A stretch of DNA of 64,000 nt from JBFJKD01 sp038106145 (GTDB taxonomy: Bacteria > Pseudomonadota > Gammaproteobacteria > Pseudomonadales > Porticoccaceae), in the NCBI GenBank assembly GCA_038106145.1, contig JAYODD010000008.1, positions 62,001-126,000 of the forward strand, written 5' to 3'. A model generated the notes under the pieces. That model saw only the letters and a list, made by a program, of their open reading frames with translations, was not told the origin of the DNA and did not search any database. Shown here in pieces: positions 36,690-45,684 of this stretch. The stretch's first letter is position 1. Each line of letters opens with the position of its first letter. The translations under genes were made by a program, and so were the position numbers.

Positions 36690-36751
36690 ATCTTGCTCCT
36701 AAACCAAATCAAAAATCATCGAACGCAATGCTGCCTACAGGAAAATATATA

Positions 36752-36780
36752 AACGCTCACTAACGTTCGTTATCAGCGTT
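36752..36780. promoter_or_regulatory. Candidate operator upstream of the meta-cleavage operon
   Basis: A nested, nearly symmetric sequence lies about 65-90 bases upstream of the hydrolase start. The outer arms are AACGCT (36752-36757) and AGCGTT (36775-36780). The inner arms are TAACG and CGTTA around a TT centre (36761-36772). The size and shape are those of TetR-family operators. No regulator gene is adjacent, so the assignment is tentative. Confidence 0.35.
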
Positions 36781-36911
36781 CTGAAGATGCCCGACAGACG
36801 CACACAACCAACGAGGGAATAGTATTTTGCTGCGCTGTAAACAGAGCCGGATAATACCTGCCCGCCCGGGGATAAACAACTGAGCCCCAATTCTGCCAAT
36901 GCTTCCTCTTT

Positions 36912-37994
36912 TTACGCGTCCTCTGTACGTTTTGTACGTATCACCGACAATGTGGTTACCAACAGGGTGAGCAGAGTTAACGGTATCGCGAAGTACAGCA
37001 TCGCCGCGCTATAAATCGGCACGGCCGCGTGATGCGCCGCGGCGAGAATCAAGTACAGGGTGTAGGCAATATAATACCCAAACAGCGCGGCCCCCTCCCA
37101 GCGGCTGATCACGCCGCCCGTAAAAAAGATCGGTAAACATACGAACGCCACGACAATCATGATGGGTAAATCGAAATTGATCACCGCGCTGGCGACTGCC
37201 ATACCCACGGGAGACACCGCACTCGCCACACCCAATACGCCCAATAAATTGAACAGATTACTACCGACAATATTGCCAACCGCGATATCCCGCTCGCCAC
37301 GCAGGCTGGCAACCACGGACGTTACCAGCTCGGGTAGCGACGTTCCCGCCGCAACAATGGTTAACCCGATGACCAGCTCGCTCACTCCAAAGTACTGCGC
37401 AATCGTTACGGCGCTCTCGACCAACCATTTCGAGCCAAGCACCAGCAGGGCCAGGCCCCCCGCAACCAGCGCGCTATTTAACAGCCAGCGGTTAGCGACC
37501 TGTTCGTGTACGCCAAACTCGCGGGCGTATTCGTCTTGCACCTGCGCGCTCTCCGTGCGACTTTGCTTGAACAAAACGACGATGTAGAACAGCAACCCGG
37601 CAAACAGCAACAGACCCTCAAAACGACTAATGCGCCCATCCAGCGCCAGCGCCAGCACCAGAATTGAGACCCCTATCATCAGCGGCACATCCATCCTTAT
37701 CAGTTGTTGCGATACTGCCAATGGCGCGATCAGCGCCGACAGACCGAGAATAAACAACACGTTAAAAATATTGCTGCCGATAACGTTGCCAAGCGCAATA
37801 CCGGGCTGGTGCGCCAGGGCGGCCTTGACACTGATCGCCAGTTCCGGCGCACTGGTACCAAACGCCACCACGGTTAACCCAATGAGTAAAGGCGATATAC
37901 CCAGCGCGCTGGCCATGCGGGAACTGCCGCGCACCAAAGCTTCTGCGCCGACGACCAGAAACCCGAGGCCGAGGACAAAGAATAGAATTGCCAT
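36912..37994 (-). CDS. Calcium/sodium antiporter (CaCA family, YrbG-like)
   Basis: This 360-residue protein has about ten transmembrane segments and two homologous alpha repeats carrying the ion-binding signatures: GTSAPELAISVKAAL (about 48-62) and GTSLPELVTSVVASL (about 212-226). The repeats are inverted in topology, as in Na+/Ca2+ exchangers. The expected role is extrusion of Ca2+ in exchange for Na+ at the inner membrane. It is a single gene, divergent from ubiE, and about 220 bases downstream of the meta-cleavage operon's upstream region. Confidence 0.93.
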   Translation of the reverse strand: MAILFFVLGLGFLVVGAEALVRGSSRMASALGISPLLIGLTVVAFGTSAPELAISVKAALAHQPGIALGNVIGSNIFNVLFILGLSALIAPLAVSQQLIRMDVPLMIGVSILVLALALDGRISRFEGLLLFAGLLFYIVVLFKQSRTESAQVQDEYAREFGVHEQVANRWLLNSALVAGGLALLVLGSKWLVESAVTIAQYFGVSELVIGLTIVAAGTSLPELVTSVVASLRGERDIAVGNIVGSNLFNLLGVLGVASAVSPVGMAVASAVINFDLPIMIVVAFVCLPIFFTGGVISRWEGAALFGYYIAYTLYLILAAAHHAAVPIYSAAMLYFAIPLTLLTLLVTTLSVIRTKRTEDA

Positions 37995-38166
37995 AAAGTA
38001 ATCATATCAATGCAGCGGTGGTGGATCGCCTGCCAACGGCGATCCGAGAGCGCCTATCTTACTGCGAAACCCATAACCTGCGCAGCCAGGCGAAGATTGC
38101 GAGCATCCGGCACCGGCGACCTTTCTGTAGCCACTTGCAAAGCCGGGTTACATTCAGCGGGCATGG

Positions 38167-38194
38167 TTCACGGCACAGGGTGAGCGTGTACAAT
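38167..38194 (+). promoter_or_regulatory. Possible promoter of ubiEJB
   Basis: TTCACG (38167-38172), a 16-base spacer and TACAAT (38189-38194) precede ubiE by about 40 bases. The -35 box is weak (four of six). The rest of the 238-base ubiE/exchanger gap shows nothing clear. Confidence 0.4.
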
Positions 38195-38232
38195 GTGCGG
38201 CCAACCAAGCGCATAAGCTGAAGTAACGGGCT

Positions 38233-38982
38233 ATGGATAAACGCGACACCACAGACTTCGGTTTTCAGGACATTCCCGCGGCGGAAAAAGCCGGACGGGT
38301 GGCCGAGGTGTTCCATTCCGTGGCGCCCAAATACGATTTAATGAACGACCTCATGTCCGCAGGCATTCATCGGCTGTGGAAACAGGCGACCATCGAATCC
38401 TCCGGGGTGCGGCCAGGCCACAGCGTGCTGGATATCGCCGGGGGTACCGGTGACCTGGCCCTGAAATTTGCAAGACTGGTGGGCCAGTCGGGCCGGATAG
38501 TCCTGGCGGACATTAATGCATCGATGCTCAACATCGGCCGCGACCGCCTGCTCGACAAGGGTATAGCTGAAAATCTGCTGGTGGTGCAGGCCGATGCCGA
38601 AACCCTGCCATTTGCGGACAATACGTTTCACTGTATTTCCATCGCGTTCGGCCTGCGTAACGTCACCGACAAGGCGCGGGCGCTGGCGGATATGCGTCGG
38701 GTGCTGAAACCCGGCGGGCGCCTGCTGGTGCTGGAATTTTCCAAACCGATTAACCCCACGTTGGCAAAACTTTACGATGCCTATTCATTTCACCTGCTAC
38801 CAAAAATCGGCGAACTGGTGACCAGGGACGAGGACAGCTACCGCTATCTGGCCGAATCCATTCGCAAACACCCGGATCAGGAAACCCTGCTGCAAATGTT
38901 GTGCGCTGCGGGTCTGGAATGCTGTGACTATCAAAATATGACCGGCGGTATCGTCGCTCTACATCGGGGAATCAAGCCGTGA
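38233..38982 (+). CDS. ubiE: Ubiquinone/menaquinone C-methyltransferase UbiE
   Basis: UbiE methylates the ring carbon in ubiquinone (and menaquinone) synthesis with SAM. The 249-residue protein has the class I methyltransferase core: VLDIAGGTGDLALKFA near residues 63-78, ADINASMLNIGRDRL, AFGLRNVTDKA and the post-motif LEFSKPINP. It is the first gene of a ubiE-ubiJ-ubiB operon, with a GTGA overlap to ubiJ. Confidence 0.97.
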   Translation: MDKRDTTDFGFQDIPAAEKAGRVAEVFHSVAPKYDLMNDLMSAGIHRLWKQATIESSGVRPGHSVLDIAGGTGDLALKFARLVGQSGRIVLADINASMLNIGRDRLLDKGIAENLLVVQADAETLPFADNTFHCISIAFGLRNVTDKARALADMRRVLKPGGRLLVLEFSKPINPTLAKLYDAYSFHLLPKIGELVTRDEDSYRYLAESIRKHPDQETLLQMLCAAGLECCDYQNMTGGIVALHRGIKP

Positions 38983-39617
38983 ACGATCAGCTGATGGCAG
39001 CAGCCTGCAAACAGGCGTCAAGCCTGATTAACAACGCGTTGCGCCACGATCCGGCCACGGCCAACGGCATGGCGCGGCTGCGCGGCAAGGTGGTGAGAAT
39101 TGAGTCAACGTGGCCGCCCTTTAGGGTCAACATTATCTACCACGCCAGCGGGGTCGAATTAACTGGCGGAAGCGAACCCGCGGCCGATGTCACTCTGCGC
39201 GGCACGTCACTGGCGCTGGCCGCACTCGCCCTGCACGGCGGCGACAACACTACGTTTGCCGGCAGTGGCGTGGCGTTCGATGGCGATCAGGACATACTGC
39301 GCAGCGCGCGGCAGCTTGCACTGGAGCTCAATATCGACTGGGAAGCCGCCCTCGCCGAGCTGGTCGGCGATATTCCAGCCCATCTGGTGGGACGGGCAGT
39401 ACGCCAAACCCGACACTGGGGGCGCGAAGCGACCCGGCGCGCCACCCTCGGTATTGCTGATTACGTCAAACACGAAGCACACATGACCCCATCCCCGTTG
39501 GCAGTCGACAAATGGTCGGCGCAAATCAGGTGTCTCGCCGACGATACCGAGCGCCTTGCCGCACGCATCGCCCTGTTACAAAGCCGCGCGGAAAAAACCG
39601 CGCCAAACTTGCGCTGA
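38979..39617 (+). CDS. ubiJ: Ubiquinone biosynthesis accessory factor UbiJ
   Basis: UbiJ is an SCP2-domain protein that, with UbiK, binds lipids in the soluble Ubi metabolon. The GTG start overlaps the ubiE stop (GTGA). The 212-residue product has an N-terminal SCP2-like lipid-binding domain (about 1-115) and a helical Arg-rich C-terminal part ending in a likely coiled coil (RCLADDTERLAARIALLQ). Identification depends mainly on its position between ubiE and ubiB, which is diagnostic in gammaproteobacteria, and on the SCP2-like pattern. Confidence 0.93.
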   Translation: MNDQLMAAACKQASSLINNALRHDPATANGMARLRGKVVRIESTWPPFRVNIIYHASGVELTGGSEPAADVTLRGTSLALAALALHGGDNTTFAGSGVAFDGDQDILRSARQLALELNIDWEAALAELVGDIPAHLVGRAVRQTRHWGREATRRATLGIADYVKHEAHMTPSPLAVDKWSAQIRCLADDTERLAARIALLQSRAEKTAPNLR

Positions 39618-39618
39618 T

Positions 39619-41229
39619 ATGTCCAACGTTATCCGTTTGTTCACTATTGCGCGAGTCGCCTTGCGTTACCGTCTCGACACTTTTTGTGCACAGACACCGC
39701 TGCCCCCGTCCGTCCGTGCGTTGCTGGCAATGTTGCGCTTGTTGCCTGCACCGCGCGCATCCCGCGGTGTACGACTGCGTCGTGCGCTGGAGGATCTCGG
39801 CCCCATTTTCGTCAAGTTCGGCCAATTACTTTCCACCCGTCCCGATTTGATACCCGCCGACATCTGTCGGGAACTGGATCAGCTTCAGGACAACGTACCA
39901 CCATTTTCCAACACGCAATTTGTCGCCATTGTCGAACGGGCGCTGGGCCAGCCGGTCGAACAGGCGTTTCTCAGTTTTGCCCGGGAACCGCTGGCCTCCG
40001 CTTCCCTCGCCCAGGTACATACAGCCGTGCTGGTGGACGGGCGCGAAGTGGTGGTGAAAGTGATTCGGCCCGGGATTGAAAAAGTCATTAAACAGGACAC
40101 CGACCTGTTGCTTGGGGTCGCGCGCCTGGTGGAAAAGTACAGCGTCGACGGCCAACGATTGCGCCCAGTGGAGGTCGCGGAAAATTATCGGACCACCATT
40201 TTTGACGAATTGAATTTGCAGCGCGAGGCGGCTAATGCTTCCATTTTGCGCCGCAATTTCGAGCATTCGTCGATGCTGTATGTGCCCGCGGTGTACTGGC
40301 CATATACCAACGAAAACATGCTGGTGATGGAGCGGATTCACGGCACGCCCGTAACCAAAGTCGGCGAACTCGCGGCCTGTGGTACGGATTTCAAGGTGCT
40401 CGCGGAACGGGGCGTGGAAATTTTCTTCACCCAGGTCTTCGAGCACAACTTTTTTCACGCCGATATGCACCCGGGCAATATTTTTGTCGACACCACCAAT
40501 CCGCGGCTGCCCAAATACATCGCTGTCGATTGCGCCATTATCGGCACCCTGTCCGCAGCGGACCAGTATTATCTGGCGCGCAACCTGCTGGCGATTTTTC
40601 GCCGCGACTATCGCCAGGTCGCCGAACTGCATGTGTTATCGGGCTGGGTGCCGGAAGATACGCCGATCAATGAATTTGAAGCCGCCATTCGCACCGTATG
40701 CGAGCCAGTTTTTGAACGGCCGTTAAAGGATATTTCCTGCGCGCAGATGCTGATCAATCTGTGTCGCACCGCGCGGCGATTTAACACGGAAATACAGCCA
40801 TCACTGGTGTTGCTGCAAAAAACCCTGCTGAACATCGAGGGTCTCGGCCGCCAGCTTTATCCCGATCTGAATTTGTGGGCCACGGCCCATCCGTTTATGG
40901 AGCGCTGGTTGAAAAAACGTCTGCACCCGAGCGCCCTGCTGGCCACCTTGAAACGTCACGGGCCGGAATGGCTGGAACAATTCCCCCAGGTGCCGCAACT
41001 GCTTTTTCAGGCACTACAACAAATCAAGCATCTCGAGCAAACCGTCAACGCACGCCCGCGCGCCCCTACACCATCAAGGCGGCGAAATTATCTGCGTTGG
41101 TTCGGCGCCGCCAGCCTGGGTATCGGGTTGGGCTCCACCTACAGCCTGTGGCAGCCGGCTATCGCGCAGATGCCCACCGCCAGCCTGGTGCTTGCGGCAA
41201 TTGGCGCGCTGTTGTTACTGCTCCGGTGA
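39619..41229 (+). CDS. ubiB: Atypical kinase/ATPase UbiB
   Basis: UbiB is a membrane-anchored protein kinase-like ATPase needed for ubiquinone synthesis. ATG 39619, one base after the ubiJ stop, is preferred over a start 21 codons upstream inside ubiJ. The 536-residue protein shows the KxGQ motif in IFVKFGQLLSTRPDLIP, the A-rich loop ASASLAQVHTAV, the catalytic-loop equivalent FFHADMHPGNIFVD and the metal-binding VDCAIIGTL. Two C-terminal transmembrane helices (about 490-535) anchor it. Confidence 0.97.
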   Translation: MSNVIRLFTIARVALRYRLDTFCAQTPLPPSVRALLAMLRLLPAPRASRGVRLRRALEDLGPIFVKFGQLLSTRPDLIPADICRELDQLQDNVPPFSNTQFVAIVERALGQPVEQAFLSFAREPLASASLAQVHTAVLVDGREVVVKVIRPGIEKVIKQDTDLLLGVARLVEKYSVDGQRLRPVEVAENYRTTIFDELNLQREAANASILRRNFEHSSMLYVPAVYWPYTNENMLVMERIHGTPVTKVGELAACGTDFKVLAERGVEIFFTQVFEHNFFHADMHPGNIFVDTTNPRLPKYIAVDCAIIGTLSAADQYYLARNLLAIFRRDYRQVAELHVLSGWVPEDTPINEFEAAIRTVCEPVFERPLKDISCAQMLINLCRTARRFNTEIQPSLVLLQKTLLNIEGLGRQLYPDLNLWATAHPFMERWLKKRLHPSALLATLKRHGPEWLEQFPQVPQLLFQALQQIKHLEQTVNARPRAPTPSRRRNYLRWFGAASLGIGLGSTYSLWQPAIAQMPTASLVLAAIGALLLLLR

Positions 41230-41280
41230 TACTGTCATAATTCCCGCCACACTCCGCGCAACCCGCAACGAGACTGCCCC

Positions 41281-41667
41281 ATGACCGACAATAAAACGGA
41301 TTTTCTCGACGCTGTCGCCTGGAACAAAGACGGCCTGGCGCCCGCCATCGCCCAGGATGCCACCAGCAAACGGGTGCTGATGATGGCGTGGATGAACCGC
41401 GAGTCCCTGGCGCTCACCGTGGAGGAGGGTCGGGCCGTCTATTGGTCCCGCTCCCGGCAGGCATTGTGGCGCAAGGGGGAATCCTCCGGACAGGTGCAGA
41501 CCATTCGGGAAATTCGCCTCGATTGCGACAACGATGCGATTCTACTGTCCGTGGAACAGGTAGAGGGCATCGCCTGCCACACCGGGCGCCAGGCGTGCTT
41601 TTACCGGGTGTTAAAGAGTGGGCAGTGGCAAACTGTCGATCCGGTACTGAAAGATCCGGAGATATAG
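41281..41667 (+). CDS. hisI: Phosphoribosyl-AMP cyclohydrolase
   Basis: HisI opens the adenine ring of PR-AMP in the third step of histidine synthesis. The 128-residue protein is the stand-alone form. The metal site is in RLDCDNDAILLSVEQ, and the zinc cysteines are in GIACHTGRQACFY. hisE follows as a separate gene 55 bases downstream, unlike the fused hisIE of enterobacteria. Confidence 0.97.
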   Translation: MTDNKTDFLDAVAWNKDGLAPAIAQDATSKRVLMMAWMNRESLALTVEEGRAVYWSRSRQALWRKGESSGQVQTIREIRLDCDNDAILLSVEQVEGIACHTGRQACFYRVLKSGQWQTVDPVLKDPEI

Positions 41668-41722
41668 ATTCGGAAGGACTGGGCAGGCAAATCCCAGGCC
41701 AACGGCGAACGGAACCATAACC

Positions 41723-42073
41723 ATGAATGACAATTTGACCACCAACGATATTCTGCAGCAGCTGACCTTGATTCTGGAACAGCGCAAAACGGGTAATCCG
41801 GAACAATCCTACGTCGCGAGTTTACACGCCAAAGGACTGAATAAAATACTCGAAAAAGTCGCCGAAGAGTGCGCCGAAACCCTGTTGGCCGCAAAGGACG
41901 CCGCCGTCAGTGGCGAGCGTGAAAACCTTATCTACGAAACCGCCGACCTGTGGTTTCACACGCTGGTAATGCTGTCTCACTTGGGCGAGAATGCGCAGGC
42001 TGTACTGGCGGAGTTAAGTCACCGTTTCGATATTTCCGGGCTGGACGAAAAAGCCAGCCGCAGCAAAAACTAG
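41723..42073 (+). CDS. hisE: Phosphoribosyl-ATP pyrophosphatase
   Basis: HisE removes pyrophosphate from PR-ATP in the second step of histidine synthesis. The 116-residue protein has the MazG-like helical core, with KILEKVAEECAETLLAAKD and ENLIYETADLWFHTLVML carrying the acidic metal ligands. It lies between hisI and tatA, the usual order in Pseudomonas-like genomes. Confidence 0.96.
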   Translation: MNDNLTTNDILQQLTLILEQRKTGNPEQSYVASLHAKGLNKILEKVAEECAETLLAAKDAAVSGERENLIYETADLWFHTLVMLSHLGENAQAVLAELSHRFDISGLDEKASRSKN

Positions 42074-42084
42074 CGGAGAAAATT

Positions 42085-42333
42085 ATGGGACTGGGTGGTA
42101 TTAGTATCTGGCAACTGCTGATCATTCTGGTAATCGTGATGTTGATTTTCGGCACCAAACGCCTGAAAAACATCGGCGGTGACCTGGGCGGCGCCATCAA
42201 AGGTTTCAAACAGGCGGTGACCAGCGACGACGACAAAACCGAAAAAGCGGATCAGGCGGACGAACCCGTTGCGAGCAATACCGCGGACGCTGCCAAGACC
42301 ACCGCGCAAGGCGACGCTGACAAAACTTCCTGA
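42085..42333 (+). CDS. tatA: Twin-arginine translocase subunit TatA
   Basis: TatA forms the protein-conducting assembly of the Tat pathway for folded proteins. The 82-residue product starts at ATG 42085 with GGAG about seven bases upstream. It has a short N-terminal transmembrane helix (ISIWQLLIILVIVMLIFG), the conserved FG hinge, an amphipathic helix with GTKRLKNIGGDLG, and an acidic, Ala/Asp-rich tail. It lies 11 bases after hisE. Confidence 0.96.
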   Translation: MGLGGISIWQLLIILVIVMLIFGTKRLKNIGGDLGGAIKGFKQAVTSDDDKTEKADQADEPVASNTADAAKTTAQGDADKTS

Positions 42334-42381
42334 GCGCGACGACGCCAATTCGAGGGCCGCTAGCGGCCGGGTTCCCAATCT

Positions 42382-42867
42382 ATGTTTGATGTGGGTTTTT
42401 CTGAAATTGTGCTGATCGCTGTGGTCTGTTTGATTGTCATCGGGCCCAAACGGTTACCGGAAACCGTGCGCTTTTTCGGCTTCTGGCTCGGTCGCATTCG
42501 ACGCAGCCTGAGCAACGCCCGCGCCGACATGGAACGGGAGTTTGGTCTGGATGAGATTCGCCGCGACCTGCACAACCAGGAATTGCTGCAACGCCTGGAG
42601 GATGAACGCAAACAGGTGGAACGGGCGTTTAACAGGAGCAAAGAAACTAATCAGCCGCAGCCCGGCGACGAACTGCAAACTTCAGCAAACTCCCCTGAAA
42701 ACGGGGACGCCATCGATTTCGATGCGGATTTCGACAGCGACGATCTCGACCACCCCGAAACCACCCACACGCCTTCCTCGACGCCGCCTGGTGCCAGGAT
42801 CGACGAACCCCGCGACCCGCGCAACGACGAATCCATACCCGACACCCCGGACAAGGGCGCATCCTGA
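42382..42867 (+). CDS. tatB: Twin-arginine translocase subunit TatB
   Basis: TatB, with TatC, forms the receptor for twin-arginine signal peptides. The 161-residue protein begins MFDVGFSEIVLIAVV, with the conserved Glu8 of TatB in the transmembrane helix. The GPKRLPETVR hinge and a long amphipathic helix follow. The C-terminal half is acidic and Pro/Asp/Ser-rich, probably disordered. Confidence 0.96.
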   Translation: MFDVGFSEIVLIAVVCLIVIGPKRLPETVRFFGFWLGRIRRSLSNARADMEREFGLDEIRRDLHNQELLQRLEDERKQVERAFNRSKETNQPQPGDELQTSANSPENGDAIDFDADFDSDDLDHPETTHTPSSTPPGARIDEPRDPRNDESIPDTPDKGAS

Positions 42868-42870
42868 TTG

Positions 42871-43665
42871 ATGAACGAGTCCACCCCCGAAGCCAACCAG
42901 CCGCAACCGATGGTGACGCATCTCATAGAGCTGCGCGATCGTCTGTTGCGGGTGCTGGTGATTATCGGCTTAGTGTTTGTGGGCATGTTTCCGTTTGCCA
43001 ATGAGTTGTACACCTTCGTCTCGGAACCGCTGCGGGTGTACCTGCCCGAAAACGCCACCATGATTGCCACCGAGGTGGCATCGCCCTTTTTAACGCCTTT
43101 CAAATTAACCCTGGTGCTGGCAGTGTTTGCCGCCATGCCCTTTATTCTCTACCAGGCCTGGGCCTTTATCGCACCCGGCCTGTACCGCAAAGAACGACAC
43201 ATCGTACTGCCGATTATGGCTTCGAGCGTATTGCTCTTTTACGGCGGCATGGCATTTGCGTACTATGTGGTCTTCCCACTGGTATTTGGCTTCTTCACCA
43301 GCGTTGGCCCGGCAGATGTCGCGGTGATGACGGATATTTCCCGCTATCTCGATTTCGTCTTAAAGCTGTTTTTCGCATTTGGCGTGGCCTTCGAGATACC
43401 CATTGCCACCATTATCCTGATCTGGACTGGCGTCATAACGCCGGACAAACTCGCCGACAAGCGCCCCTATGTGGTAGTGGGCTGTTTTGTCATCGGTATG
43501 CTGCTTACGCCCCCCGATGTGATTTCGCAGGCGCTACTGGCGATTCCCATGTGGCTATTGTACGAGGTTGGCGTCTTTTTCGGCCGTATGATTCATCAGC
43601 AGGGCGATTCTGAACTCGACGACGAGAGTGACGGGAGCCTGGACGACAACCCCAAGGATGGATAA
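42871..43665 (+). CDS. tatC: Twin-arginine translocase subunit TatC
   Basis: TatC is the six-helix membrane core that recognises the twin-arginine signal. ATG 42871 is chosen; a TTG one codon earlier touches the tatB stop. The 264-residue protein has the N-terminal HLIELRDRLL motif, a conserved Glu in the first periplasmic region (FVSEPLRVYLPENA), FAFGVAFEIPI and LLTPPDVISQ. A 20-residue acidic tail extends past the last helix. tatC ends the operon; the following 454 bases contain no gene. Confidence 0.97.
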   Translation: MNESTPEANQPQPMVTHLIELRDRLLRVLVIIGLVFVGMFPFANELYTFVSEPLRVYLPENATMIATEVASPFLTPFKLTLVLAVFAAMPFILYQAWAFIAPGLYRKERHIVLPIMASSVLLFYGGMAFAYYVVFPLVFGFFTSVGPADVAVMTDISRYLDFVLKLFFAFGVAFEIPIATIILIWTGVITPDKLADKRPYVVVGCFVIGMLLTPPDVISQALLAIPMWLLYEVGVFFGRMIHQQGDSELDDESDGSLDDNPKDG

Positions 43666-44119
43666 ATCGCACCAGTCTATTTTCTATGACCTCCGCACGG
43701 CGCCGGGCAGAAAAATACGCGCTATGACATGAATCTATTTCAACTTAAAACAGATTCATCATGTATCTGGTATCACTCTCCCGAAATATGGGATTGCTGT
43801 GGGCAGCCCCACACTGAACCTAACTCGTGTCCCTATTGCACTTATTTGATGGAAAATAACTTTCCCCACCCCACCAGTAGCACAAACCACACACTTTTTT
43901 GACTGCTAACCAACGGTTTACCTTGCTGGCGTGCCGTTGTAACATCGCCGCCCTGCACCGGAGACAGTACGAAAACTGTACGCAATTGCCCTGGGGACGA
44001 TGACCCCTTCAAAAAAGGCACGCTGTGAATAACAGGAACAATACGTGCGGTAACAGAACACTACAGCTTATGGCACTATCCGTGGGATTGACGCCAGGCG
44101 CGAGATACGGAGAAAGGGT
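43666..44119. other. 454-base non-coding region between tatC and purE
   Basis: No open reading frame of note exists on either strand. The region contains an 8-bp inverted repeat, ATGAATCT (43729-43736) with AGATTCAT (43752-43759), a 15-base loop, and no T-tract. It also has short self-complementary patches near 43960-44010. The purE start has a GGAG/AAGGG ribosome-binding region just upstream. No clear -35/-10 pair for purE was found. Confidence 0.5.
43729..43759. repeat. Inverted repeat downstream of tatC
   Basis: Perfect 8-bp arms are separated by 15 bases, about 60 bases after the tatC stop. It could end the tat transcript in a factor-dependent way or serve as a binding site. The sequence alone does not decide. 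Confidence 0.45.
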
Positions 44120-44608
44120 ATGCAAGCATTAGTTGGCGTCATTATGGGGTCTACGTCGGATTGGGAGACTCTCAAACATACCACCGATGTACTCCAACAA
44201 CTCGGCATCGCCCACGAGGTGGAAGTGGTGTCCGCGCACCGCACCCCGGACAAACTGTTTGCATACGCCGCTACCGCCGCAGAGCGTGGGCTCGAAGTCA
44301 TCATTGCCGGCGCCGGTGGCGCGGCCCACCTGCCCGGTATGACGGCGGCCAAAACTCTGCTTCCGGTACTCGGTGTGCCTATTCAATCAAAAGTCCTCAA
44401 TGGGGTTGATTCCCTGCTCTCGATAGTACAAATGCCTGCGGGTATCCCGGTAGGAACCCTGGCCATCGGGCGCGCGGGAGCTGTCAATGCCGCGTTACTG
44501 GCGGCGGCCATGTTGGCGAATAAATACGACACCATCCGCAGCGCGTTAAACGAGTATCGGCAGGCGCAATCCGCGGCGGTACTGGCCAAGCCCGACCCGC
44601 GAGACTGA
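44120..44608 (+). CDS. purE: N5-carboxyaminoimidazole ribonucleotide mutase
   Basis: PurE moves the carboxyl group from N5-CAIR to carbon 4, giving CAIR in purine synthesis. The 162-residue protein has GSTSDWETL, VSAHRTPDKL and the Gly-rich loop IAGAGGAAHLPGM, which are the class I PurE signatures. purK follows after five bases, so the two-step PurK/PurE route is present. Confidence 0.97.
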   Translation: MQALVGVIMGSTSDWETLKHTTDVLQQLGIAHEVEVVSAHRTPDKLFAYAATAAERGLEVIIAGAGGAAHLPGMTAAKTLLPVLGVPIQSKVLNGVDSLLSIVQMPAGIPVGTLAIGRAGAVNAALLAAAMLANKYDTIRSALNEYRQAQSAAVLAKPDPRD

Positions 44609-44613
44609 GCCGC

Positions 44614-45684
44614 ATGATTATCGGCATTTTGGGCGGCGGCCAGCTGGCCCGCATGATGGCCCTGGCCGGACACCCGCTGGGCCATCGTTTTGTGTTTCTG
44701 GATCCCGCGCCGGATGCCTGTGCCGCACCCCTCGGTGAATTGCTGGTGGCGTCCTACGACGATCAGAACGCACTCGCCCAACTGGCGCGGCAAGTGGATG
44801 TGGTGACCTTCGACTTTGAGAATGTTCCCGCCGCCAGCCTCGCGTTCCTCGCCGAGAAAATATCTGTCTTTCCGCCCCCTGCTGCCCTGCAAGCAGCGCA
44901 GGATCGACTGGTGGAAAAAAACCTGTTTCGCCAACTGGGTATCGCCACCGCCGACTACGTCGCCGTCGCCAGTCGGGACGATCTGACCCAGGCGGTGGCG
45001 CGCCTGGGTTTACCGGCCATCCTGAAAACCCGTACCCAGGGCTACGACGGCAAAGGGCAATGGCTGTTGCGCACGCAGGCCGATGTCGCGCACGCCTGGT
45101 CGGAACTGGCGGGGCGCGCTGCGATACTCGAGGCGTTTATCGCCTTTGAGCGCGAGGTATCCGCGATCGGCGTCAAAGGCCAATGTGGCGAGACACTGTT
45201 CTATCCTCTGGCGGAAAATACTCACCGGGACGGCGTACTGTTTCAGACCTTAAGTACCGCTGATGACCCCATGCAAGTGCGCGCGGAACAACAAACCTCT
45301 CTGCTGCTCGCAGCCCTCGATTATGTCGGCGTCATAGCGGTGGAATTTTTTCAGGTGGGCGACAATCTACTGGCCAATGAATTTGCGCCGCGGGTGCACA
45401 ACTCGGGCCACTGGACCATTGAGGGGGCCGAAACCAGCCAGTTTGAAAATCACCTGCGGGCGGTCACCGGTCAGCCCCTGGGACAGACCGTCGCGCGGGG
45501 TCACTTCGCCATGCTTAACCTGCTCGGCGCCATGCCCGATGCACAGGCCGTCCTGGCGATACCGGGTGCACACCTGCACGACTACGGCAAAGCGCCCCGG
45601 GCGGGCCGCAAGCTTGGTCATATCACGTTAAATTGCGGTGACCGTACACCAGTTCTACCAGACAAGTTGCTCGATTTACTCTAA
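44614..45684 (+). CDS. purK: N5-carboxyaminoimidazole ribonucleotide synthase
   Basis: PurK is an ATP-grasp enzyme that carboxylates AIR at N5 using ATP and bicarbonate. The 356-residue protein begins IIGILGGGQLARMMALAG. It contains the ATP-grasp residues KTRTQGYDGKGQW near 138 and NEFAPRVHNSGHWTIE near 253. Its TAA stop overlaps the TAG stop of the opposing CoA transferase gene by shared bases. Confidence 0.97.
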   Translation: MIIGILGGGQLARMMALAGHPLGHRFVFLDPAPDACAAPLGELLVASYDDQNALAQLARQVDVVTFDFENVPAASLAFLAEKISVFPPPAALQAAQDRLVEKNLFRQLGIATADYVAVASRDDLTQAVARLGLPAILKTRTQGYDGKGQWLLRTQADVAHAWSELAGRAAILEAFIAFEREVSAIGVKGQCGETLFYPLAENTHRDGVLFQTLSTADDPMQVRAEQQTSLLLAALDYVGVIAVEFFQVGDNLLANEFAPRVHNSGHWTIEGAETSQFENHLRAVTGQPLGQTVARGHFAMLNLLGAMPDAQAVLAIPGAHLHDYGKAPRAGRKLGHITLNCGDRTPVLPDKLLDLL

